From NCBI GenBank assembly GCA_027563935.2, contig CM050449.1:44490507-44554506 (forward strand): a stretch of 64,000 nt of DNA, written 5' to 3'. The notes under the pieces were generated by a model that saw only the letters and a program-made list of their open reading frames with translations, was not told the DNA's origin and searched no databases. Positions 11,417 to 20,403 of this stretch are shown piece after piece; position 1 is the stretch's first letter; each line of letters opens with the position of its first letter. This stretch comes from Costus lasius. Lineage: Eukaryota > Streptophyta > Magnoliopsida > Zingiberales > Costaceae. Both the position numbers and the translations under genes were made by a program.

Positions 11417-12647
11417 ATTTGTTGGGGTATGCCCTTAAGGCTAATGTTTGAGGCCTTGGGATTGTATCAGTATCATGTAATAAACTCTTATGTTTATAAA
11501 GGCATGGTTGTTATTCAGGTTGTTATATTGTCTGCTGCAATAATTGTACTTCTGAATAATGTCTCAAAGCTGTTTAGCTGGGCTAACATGCTATAAAGTC
11601 CTTAGTCGATATATCTTGGTGAACATGAGACAGCCTTGATATGGTTAAGACTAATATGTGTTCTAATCTTATAGGATGCTTCGAGCATGGAATAAGATGT
11701 AGACTCATTGGTACATTGGATGTACTGGACAGACCCTACTAGGATATTCAATTGTTTGTCACAATGTGAATAATCCTTGATTGCGACAAGTGGCACATTT
11801 CCTCTGACTTGAGATCACTTGTGTTTCTAAATGATGATTGTCATTGTTTTGAGTTAGTTCAATACCATTTGAAACATAATGATTATAGACTATCTTGGAT
11901 GGTGAGCTTGAGTCAGGTTAGGGCACTAGTGATAGACAAAGGATTGCCGTCTCCTTGTTTAAGGAGTGTGATGTTCTAAAGGGGCCCCCTGGATGAGATG
12001 ATTGAGAAAGTGTATGGCCATACCCAGGTGACTGTGTTCATCTGTTCTAATCATACTTATCATATTGGAGCTACAAGCTTGACACGCTTGTCCAATAAGA
12101 ACATCCAGTGGCAAAGGAAACATGCATGCCTTGTGAGTTTGATTCACACTTGTGCTGTGGTTTGGGTGTAGTCTTGGAAGACTCTTTTCTTTATATCGGG
12201 AGACAGTGATGTGTTGCTAGATACCCCTCACTGATCGTGATAACGTGAGTTATCGTTACCGACATTTAAAGGAAACCCTCAGGGTCGCACAATTTGATGA
12301 TATGGCTTACTTAAGTCAGATCGTGTGGACTGAATTGTTCAGGTTCAGTTTAAAGGGATTTAATCTCTGATTGTAAGTGAGATCTGGTCTGATCATGTTT
12401 GATTGATTAGGGCTTGAGATCGGTAAGCTTCGATCGAGAGATTGGATGCTAGATCAGTGAGATCAGGAGCATCAAGAGATCGACGGTCAGATCAAGAGCC
12501 TTAGGGTTTATTGTGGTCTGGACTGATTGCTTGGTTTATTTGGTTATTAAACCAAACCAAATTGAACCAGCTCATTGGTTGAGCGCATGGTTCAAATTGA
12601 GAGGAGTTTGCGATTGGGGTAAACCCATGATCGCATGTGAGTGAGTG

Positions 12648-12667
12648 GCTTTCTATTTTTAGAAAGC
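12648..12667 (+). promoter_or_regulatory. CArG-type palindrome in the 5' LTR of A
   Basis: GCTTTCTATTTTTAGAAAGC is an inverted repeat with 8-base arms. Its core, CTATTTTTAG (12653-12662), fits the MADS-domain C(A/T)8G pattern. It sits about 300 bases before the putative first exon end, so it could be a promoter element or a structured RNA. Confidence 0.5.
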
Positions 12668-12978
12668 ATGATCACATACGTGACCATGACTCACGTTCAC
12701 GCCTAAGGCGCTCTACTCTCTCGCCTCTCCTCCTCTCTTGACGCCAACTTGAGTTATTCGGTTGGGCACTCTCGTGTGGTGAAGAGATTGACGAAAGGAG
12801 AAGGAAGCAATCGCCAAGCAAAGGAGATCTCTCCCCTTCCATTCGACAACGACTTCTTGGAACCTTGCTAGCACAAGGAGCACCAAGGAAGAGTAGGCGA
12901 CACCAATTGTGTGCGTCACCTTTGGAGAAGGAGCACTTGCGCCTTTCCTTCCAAGACACCATCTAAGCGATGGCAATG
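12668..12978 (+). other. Putative 5' untranslated region and first coding exon in the LTR of A
   Basis: After CCATGACTCACG there is no ATG for about 280 bases until ATG-GCA-ATG at 12970-12978, in the good plant start context AAGCGATGGC. The next bases, GTGAGA, fit a splice donor. The stretch is pyrimidine-rich near 12710-12740, as plant 5' leaders often are. The transcription start is not determined. Confidence 0.55.
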
Positions 12979-13109
12979 GTGAGAATCGTTTTGGAATTTA
13001 AAGTTGAACATATTATATGCATAGATCCTTGAAACCCCTTCCGCTGCATCAAAGTTTTTCATATGCGCCTCCTATAGGGTTTCGCCCCCTTAGTTAGGGG
13101 ACTTTCAAT

Positions 13110-13122
13110 TGGTATCAGAGCC
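13110..13122 (+). promoter_or_regulatory. Primer-binding site of A
   Basis: TGGTATCAGAGCC lies two bases after the LTR and is complementary to the 3' end of plant initiator-Met tRNA. Confidence 0.95.
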
Positions 13123-14914
13123 AGTTATTGCATGCTAATATGTTTGCTTTCTTTGTGATCCTATGCATTGATCTATCTGTTACATGATGTTAGAGATATT
13201 TTTATTTCTCTTAGCCGCATGTTTTCATGTTGGCGCATTTGTTCATGTAGGCGCATATGTTTGTTTTCTCAAACTTCTTATGACATGCGCGACTCATTAT
13301 AGATCTAATGCCCTGCATTAAACCCTTAGACGGGTTATTAGGGTTGAAGTCATCCCCTAGGTTAGATCCAGACACTCTGATCAGACCATCTGACAGCCTT
13401 GATGGGTTGACCAGATAGCATCTGTGCGCAAGCACCAGATGGCTATAGGTCGACTGCAGACAGGCGTGTAGCGATGTCTGATTGAGACGACTAGCGAACA
13501 CACATGAGTTAGGCCCGGGGTCACACCCGCTTGCCAGAACTCATGAGGGTTGTTCGGCCCTGGCGCATGCATGGTTGACCTTTGGTCGACTCAAGTCAGT
13601 TAGGACTTGGTGCATGCAAGGGCAGTGGATCTGACTAGGTTGGATGAGTGGATCCCTAGTAATGGACCGTTGTAAGGTTGTAAGGCAAATAAGGAAATTA
13701 AAATTGATGCCTATGGGGTTTTTCAAAAAATTTAATTTTCTTGACTGGATCACATCTTGGATGATGCCTATGTTTGTTTATTTATTCTTATGTGGGCTGC
13801 CCATATTAAATGTGTGCTGTGCTGGGGCCTGCGTGCCTGGACTTTAAAGTTGTAAATTAATTATTGTGATATGCGTATCACATTGCATTTAATTTATAAA
13901 ATGTAATTGACCTGCGTGTCAATCTTGTCTAGATAGATTAATTTGTAAATTAATCAGACAAGAGCACAGAGCACACTTGGCAGAGGCGCATGCAGCAGTG
14001 GCTAGACCAGGTGGGAGGTCCAGGGTTCGACTCTGGGACCAGGCGCATTTTCCCTGGTGGGCGCACCTGAGCTGCAGATGGCGCTTGGGCCCTGGGTTGG
14101 GCCAGATGAGCAGCAAAAGACCCATGAAGGAAAAGCAAGTGAAGACTTAAGTTAATTAAGGTCTTACTTAGGCTATGGGCTTTTACCACATAAGATTCAT
14201 GCTTTCTTTTATTGTTTAAATAAGTAGAACAGCATGATTTATTTATCTTCTGCTATCACCATAGGAAATGCATGATAGTGAAGAAGATAAAAGACCGTTA
14301 AAATCCAACGCTTAAATATCAAGCTCGTAAGCCTTCTGACGCGAAACCTCACTGTTCTAATTATCGTTGGAGCCGTGTTGTACCCACTCAGTGGGCACGT
14401 CCATCTATCTTCAGACGGTGCGGGATTACACCTGCGTGTTACAGAGAAGGGATTTATCGCTTCTCGTTGCTCAGCATAGCACGTGGTGGTCCAGGGAGTA
14501 GGTCGGGTCAGCTTGACCATGTAGGCTACATATGTGGCGCAAATGGTAGCGCATGGAGGCAGCCATCTGTGGGGTCAGAGACTGTGTTGTACCAACTCAG
14601 TTGGCACAGTCTGCTGGATTGCCCAGATGAAGGGGAATCGCACGGGTTGGCGATTGGCTAGGGCAGCCTACCAGAGATTAGTGCTTGTACTCTCTGTGCA
14701 TCTTATATCGCCTGAGCGGGACGCGGAGACCAAGTATGAAATCTGGATCCCATCTCACTAAAAGAGTTCTACTCTTTCGGGCTGTTTTGCTGGATTTTTC
14801 AGCCAGATAAAATAGTGAGAAAAAGAATCATGCTTAAGTCCTGAATTGATTCTTTACATTGATACTGACCTTGCTGTTCTTGCATTGTTGTAGATTCCTG
14901 CAGCAACGAACACC
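13123..14914 (+). other. Structured leader of A, probably mostly intron
   Basis: About 1.8 kb without a conserved frame but well conserved among copies. It holds an AT-rich stem (13691-13742), a tRNA T-arm-like hairpin (14017-14040), two similar hairpins (14372-14401 and 14580-14611), and two hairpins just before gag (14761-14805). A branch-point-like TACTGAC and the acceptor TTGTTGTAG end at 14893. It contains many ATGs, so efficient translation of gag from the unspliced RNA would be difficult. Confidence 0.65.
14894..14914 (+). other. Putative acceptor boundary and seven extra Gag codons of A
   Basis: Seven codons, IPAATNT, lie between the TAG acceptor at 14891-14893 and the gag ATG at 14915. 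They are in frame both with gag and with the LTR exon ending at 12978. The predicted intron is 12979-14893, phase 0. Confidence 0.6.
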
Positions 14915-17900
14915 ATGAGCTTCAATGTGCGATCCCTACTGGAAAGGGAGAAGTTTGCTGGGCCGAACTTCTCAGACTGGTTCGGACACCTTAAGATCGT
15001 TCTTAAGGCAGAGAGGAAACTGTATGTCCTCGAGACGGCGATACCGCCTCAGCCCGCTCCGAACGCCGCAAGGGCGGTTAGGGAAGCCTATGAAAAGCAC
15101 GTCGATGATAGCATTGATGTCGCTTGCCTGATGCTAGCGTCTATGACGCCACCGCTGCAGCGTCAGCATGAGGATATGTCTGCCATAGACATGATAGCAA
15201 ACCTCAAGATGCTGTATGCTGCACAGGCGAGGACAGAACGCTATAATTTGACAAAGCTGTTCTTTCAGAGCAAACTGGCTGAAGGGAGCCCAGTGGGAGC
15301 TCACGTGCTCAAGATGATTGGGCACAAGGAGGCTCTCGAAAAACTGGGGCATACCATCAACCAGGAGCTTGCTGTAGACATTATTCTGCAGTCTCTTCCG
15401 TCTTCTTTCGATGCGTTCATTATTAACTTTAATATGAACAAAATCGATTGTACTCCGGCAGAGCTGCTGAATATGCTCTTGACTACTGAGGAAACTCTGA
15501 AGGGTAAGCCTTCAACCTCTGTCTTGATGGTTCCTTCGAGGAACAAGAAGAAGGGGAAGAAGGGCAAGACCCCTGTCAAGAGTTACAGCAAAGCTCTGAA
15601 GCAGAAGGTTAAGCGGTCCAAGGAATACAGGTGTTTCCACTGTGGCCAGCTGGGTCACTGGAAAAAGGACTGTAAAGCGCTCCAAGGAGACAAGAGGGGA
15701 AGCCTTGCTTCTGGCTCAGGTATATACGTGACGGAAGTCATGGTTTCATCTTCTTCTATATCATGGGTGTTGGACACTGCATGTGGAGTTCACATTTGTT
15801 CAAATGTACAGGAACTCAAGAGAAGAAGACAGGTGGGACAGCATGAGGTGGACCTACGAGTTGGAAACGGGGCACGGGTTGCTGCTGTTACTGTAGGAGA
15901 CTATTTCATCTCTTTGCCATCTGGGCTTGTATTAGAACTGAACAATTGTTACTTTGTTCCCAGCATTACTAAGAATATTATCTCTATTCCTGCTCTTGTC
16001 AGGAAGGGATTTTCCTTTGAATGCAATATTTCAAAGTGTGTTTTATCTCTTGATAATATAGTTTATGCTACTGGTTCAATTAATAATGGGTTATTCATGT
16101 TGGACATGGAATGTTCTATACACGCTATTGATATTAAGAAAGCCAAGTATGCTGATGACAGCACCTTGCTATGGCATAGTCGTTTAGGCCATATTAACAA
16201 GAAACGCATTAAGCGGTTGCATGATCATGGACTGCTGGGATCATTCTCCTATGAGGAGATTGATACATGCAAAGCTTGTTTAATGGGTAAAATGACGAAG
16301 TCACCTTTTTCTAACAAAGGTCAAAGGGCTTCAGGTTTACTTGACCTTATACACAGTGATGTGTGTGGGCCATTTAGTAAACATGCCAGAGGTGGCTATC
16401 AGTACTTCATTTCCTTTACTGATGATTTCAGTAGATATGGGTATGTCTATCTAATGAGACATAAAAGTAAATCTTTTGACAAGTTCAAAGAGTTCAAGAA
16501 TGAAGTACAGAATCAGCTTGGCCGAAGTATCAAGGCACTTCGTTCTGATCGAGGTGGTGAATACCTAAGTCGAGAATTTACTGACTATCTAAAGGAGTGT
16601 GGGATTATCTCACAGCTCACTCCGCCAGGAACACCGCAATGGAATGGTGTGTCCGAGAGGAGAAATAGAACCCTACTTGATATGGTTCGTTCTATGATGA
16701 GTCAGGCTACTCTTCCATATTCCTTTTGGGGATTTGCACTGGAAACAGCTGCAAAGGTACTAAACCGAGTGCCATCCAAGGCAGTTTCTATGGCTCCATA
16801 TGAGTTATGGTATGGGAAACAGCCAAGCTTGACATTTATCAGGATCTGGGGCTGCGAGGCTTATGTCAAAAAGCTCGCCTCTGGGAAACTAGAGAGCAGA
16901 TCTGACAAATGTATCTTTGTCGGTTACCCTAAGGAAACTAAGGGTTATTATTTCTACGATCCCAAAGAGAACAAGGTATTTGTTGCTCGGACGGCTATAT
17001 TTCTTGAGAAGGAGTTTCTTCTGCAAGAGGCCAGTGGGAGAGAAATAACGCTGGATGAGAATCCAGAGGAAGGACAAAGTGCGCAAGCACAGTTGGATGA
17101 GCCTGAGCCGGTGGAACAGGTTATTGAACAACCTGAGGCTCAGATATCACGGGAATCGCGAAGATCGGGAAGGATCCGTCGACAGCCTGAGCGCTATGAC
17201 GGAGTCTACATCATTGATAATGATGAACCCCTCACTTATGCGGATGCGGTCAGTGGACCGGAGTCAGCGAGATGGCTTTGAAGCTATGCGCGCCGAGATG
17301 GACTCCATGTCAGATAACCAAGTTTGGGATTTGGTTGATCCGCCTCTGGGAGTTATCCCTATAGGCTGTAAATGGATCTTCAAGAAGAAGATTGACATGG
17401 ATGGTAACGTGGTTACCTATAAAGGCAGGCTAGTTGCGAAAGGTTTCAAACAAATCTACGGGATAGATTATGATGAAACTTTCTCACCTGTAGCTATGTT
17501 TAAGTCTATTCGGATTCTTTTCGCGATAGCTGCATATTATGATTATGAGATTTGGCAGATGGATGTGAAGACCGCTTTCCTGAATGGAAATCTGGATGAG
17601 GATGTGTATATGACACAACCAGAAGGTTTCACTAATCCATCAGATCGTCATAAGATATGCAAATTAAAGAAGTCTATTTATGGACTTAAACAAGCATCGA
17701 GAAGCTGGAATATTCGTTTTGATGAATCAATCTCTGAATTTGGTTTCATCAAGAACGAGGATGACCCGTGTGTATATAAGAGGTTTAGTGGGAGCGTAAT
17801 TACTTTCCTAGTCCTCTACGTCGATGATATCTTGATCATTGGAAACGACATTCCTGAAATGCATGCGGGTAAGGCATGGTTAAGGAAATGTTTCCAGATG

Positions 17901-18707
17901 AAAGATCTAGGAGAAGCAGCCTATGTATTAGGTGTGAAGATCTACAGGGATAGATCTAAGAGGCTTCTCGGGCTGTGCTAGAGTACTTACATCGATAAAG
18001 TCCTGGAGAGATTTCATTTAGAGAATTCTAAAAGAGGATATCTTCCAGTCAGACATGGTCTGAATCTTTCGAAGAGTCAGTGTCCACAAACACAGACTGA
18101 GAAAGATGAAATGGACAATACGCCTTATGCTTCGGCTATTGGATCCATTATGTATGCGATGTTGTGTACTCGCCCAGACGTTGCTTACGGGTTAAGCGTG
18201 ACCAGTTGGTTCCAAAGTAATCCAGGTATGGCGCACTGGATTGCAGTCAAGAACATTTTAAAATATCTGCGGAGGACCAAAGATATGTTCTTGATATATG
18301 GTGGTCAGGAAGAACTCAGTATTGAAGGATATACTGACGCTTCCTTCCAGTCTGACCAGGATGATTTCCGATCGCAATCAGGCTATGTATTTAGCTTGAA
18401 TGGAGGAGCAGTGGTGTGGAAGAGTTTCAAACAGTCAACTATTGCTGATTCCACAACAGAAGCCGAGTATGTTGCAGCCTCGGAAGCATCCAAGGAGGCA
18501 GTGTGGATTCGTAAGTTCGTGAGAGAACTTGGTGTTGTTCCTTCGAGTGCAGATCCTTTGGTTATCTTCTGTGATAACACTGGAGCAATCGCACAAGCAA
18601 AGGAACCACGGTCGCACCAGAAGTCCAAGCACATACAGAGACGGTTTCACTTGATCAGGGAGATCATAGATCGTGGCGAGATCAAAGTCTGCAAGGTACA
18701 TACAGAT
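14915..18707 (+). pseudogene. gag-pol: gag-pol of A, main part (frameshifted, interrupted by C)
   Basis: Domains in order: Gag (residues 1-235), zinc knuckle CFHCGQLGHWKKDC starting at residue 240, protease with DTACG (Asp at residue 287), integrase zinc motif HSRLGH (His421 onward) with CKAC, integrase core D-D-E (HSDVCGP, RSDRGGEY, NGVSERRN), reverse transcriptase with YVDD (17818-17829), and RNase H with TDASF and TEAEY. Lesions: one extra T at 17276-17279 makes a stop at 17279-17281; a CAG-to-TAG stop lies at 17979-17981; and C is inserted after 18707. The last 31 codons resume at 27809. The product would be a polyprotein cut by its own protease, assembling into cytoplasmic particles. Confidence 0.95.
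18703..18707. repeat. Target-site duplication of C (CAGAT), left copy
   Basis: CAGAT here and at 27804-27808 brackets element C, within the RNase H codons for ...HTDD of A. Confidence 0.97.
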
Positions 18708-19943
18708 TGTTGGGGTATGCCCTTAAGGCTAATGTTTGAGGCCTTGGGTTTGTATCAGTATCATGTAATAAACTGTTATGTTTATAAAGGCATGGTTATT
18801 ATTCAGTTAGCTACATTGTCTGCTGCAATATATGTTCTTCTGAATATGTCTCAAAGCTGTTCAGCTAGGCTGACAGGCAATAAAGTCCTTAGTCGATATA
18901 TCTTGGTGAACATGAGACAGCCTTGATATGGTTAAGACTAATATGCGTTCTAATCTTATAGGATGCTTCGAGCATGGAATAAGATGTAGACTCATGGGTA
19001 CATTGGATGTACTGGCCAGACCCTACTAGGATATTCAATTGTTTGTCACAATGTGAATAATCCTTGATTGTAACAAGTGGCACATTTCCTCTGACTTGAG
19101 ATCACTTGTGTTTTCTAAATGATGATTGTCATTGTTTTGAGGTAGTTCAATATCATTTGAAACATAATGATTATAGACTATCTTGGATGGTGAGCTTGAG
19201 TCATGTTAGGGCACTAGTGATAGACATAGGATTGCCGTCTCCTTGTTTAAGGAGTGTGATGTTCTAAAGGGGCCCCCTGGATGAGATGATTGAGAAAGTG
19301 TATGGCCATACCCAGGTGACTATGTTCATCTGATCTAATCATGCTCATCATATTGGAGTTACAAGCTTGACACGCTTGTCCAATAAGAACATCCAGTGGC
19401 AAAGGAAATATGTATGATTTGTGAGTTGATTCACACTTGTGTTGTTTTTGGGTGTAGTCTTGGAAGACTCTTTCCTTTATATTGGGAGACAGTGATGTGT
19501 TGCTAGATACCCCTCACTGATCGTGATGACGTGAGTTATCGTTACCGACATTTAAAGGAAACCCTCAGGGTCACACAATTTGATGATATGGCTTACTTAA
19601 GTCAGATCGTGTGGACTGAATTGTTTGAGTTCAGTTTAAAGGGATTTAATCTCTGATTGTGAGTGAGATCTGGTCTGATCATGTTTGATTGATTAGGGCG
19701 TCAGATCGGTAAGCTTCGATCGAGAGATTGGATGCTAGATTGGTCAGATCAGGAGCATCAAGAGATTGACGGTCAGATCAAGAACCTAAGTGTTTATTAT
19801 GGTCTGGACTGAATGCTTGGCTTATTTGGTTATTGAACCGAACCAAAGTGAACCGGCTCATGGATGAGCGCATGGTTCAAGGGTGAAGAGAAGTTTGCGC
19901 TTGGGGTAAACCCATGGTCGCATGAGTGCATGAACGTGGGAGT

Positions 19944-19961
19944 GTTTCTATTTTTAGAAAC
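19944..19961 (+). promoter_or_regulatory. CArG-type palindrome in the 5' LTR of C
   Basis: GTTTCTATTTTTAGAAAC has the same core as A (CTATTTTTAG, 19948-19957), but the outer pair is changed on both arms. Further outside, GGAGT (19939-19943) is matched by ACTCC shortly after the palindrome. Confidence 0.5.
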
Positions 19962-20243
19962 CATGACTCCTAAACGTGACATCACCTCACGTTACTCCTC
20001 TCTCACGCCTATTGTCGCTCCTTCCTCTCGTCGCTTGCTCATTCGAGAGTGCATGTGGTGTTGACGAAAGGAGAAGGAAGTTTTTCGCCAAGCCAAGAAG
20101 ATCTCATCCCTTCCATACGAGAAGGATACTTGGACGATCCTTGCTAGCACAAGGGACGACAGGAAGAAGCTATACCTCATCTTGTGTGCGACAATTTGGA
20201 GGAGACCTCTCTTGTTCTCTTGCTTCCAAGACGCCATCTAGAA

Positions 20244-20252
20244 ATGGCTATG
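20244..20252 (+). other. Putative LTR start exon end of C
   Basis: ATG-GCT-ATG followed by GTATGG. The acceptor at 22196 would join it in frame to IPAATNT and gag. The predicted intron is 20253-22196. One very short upstream frame (ATG at 20050) precedes it. Confidence 0.55.
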
Positions 20253-20390
20253 GTATGGTTCTATCACTTCTATACAATCGGTTTTGTTAATCATAATACC
20301 ATGCAAGATCTAGAAACCCCCTTTCCGCTGCTTTCATTCTTCATATGCGCCTATGATTTAGGGTTTCGCCCCCTTGTGGGAACTTTCAAA

Positions 20391-20403
20391 TGGTATCAGA
20401 GCC
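20391..20403 (+). promoter_or_regulatory. Primer-binding site of C
   Basis: TGGTATCAGAGCC, two bases after the LTR end. Confidence 0.95.

Larger units (their letters stand above)
11420..13107 (+). repeat. 5' LTR of A
   Basis: 1688 bases, TG..CA. It matches 27922-29415 plus 38580-38773 with about nine mismatches by eye. It contains a CArG-type palindrome (12648-12667), an ATG-poor putative 5' untranslated stretch, and ATG-GCA-ATG before a donor-like GTGAGA at 12979. Confidence 0.97.
18708..20388 (+). repeat. 5' LTR of C
   Basis: TGTTGGGG..ACTTTCA, 1681 bases. It contains the palindrome GTTTCTATTTTTAGAAAC (19944-19961) and ATG-GCT-ATG at 20244-20252 followed by GTATGG. A frame running from A's RNase H into this LTR is a chance read-through. 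Confidence 0.97.

Noticed and set aside
13985..14046. tRNA gene
   Set aside because: Only a T-arm and B-box-like part is present; A and B boxes are too close and no acceptor stem closes. Kept as a tRNA-like fragment only.
18111..18926. 271-codon frame that appears to extend RNase H with a novel tail
   Set aside because: The tail after 18707 is simply the LTR of C read through.
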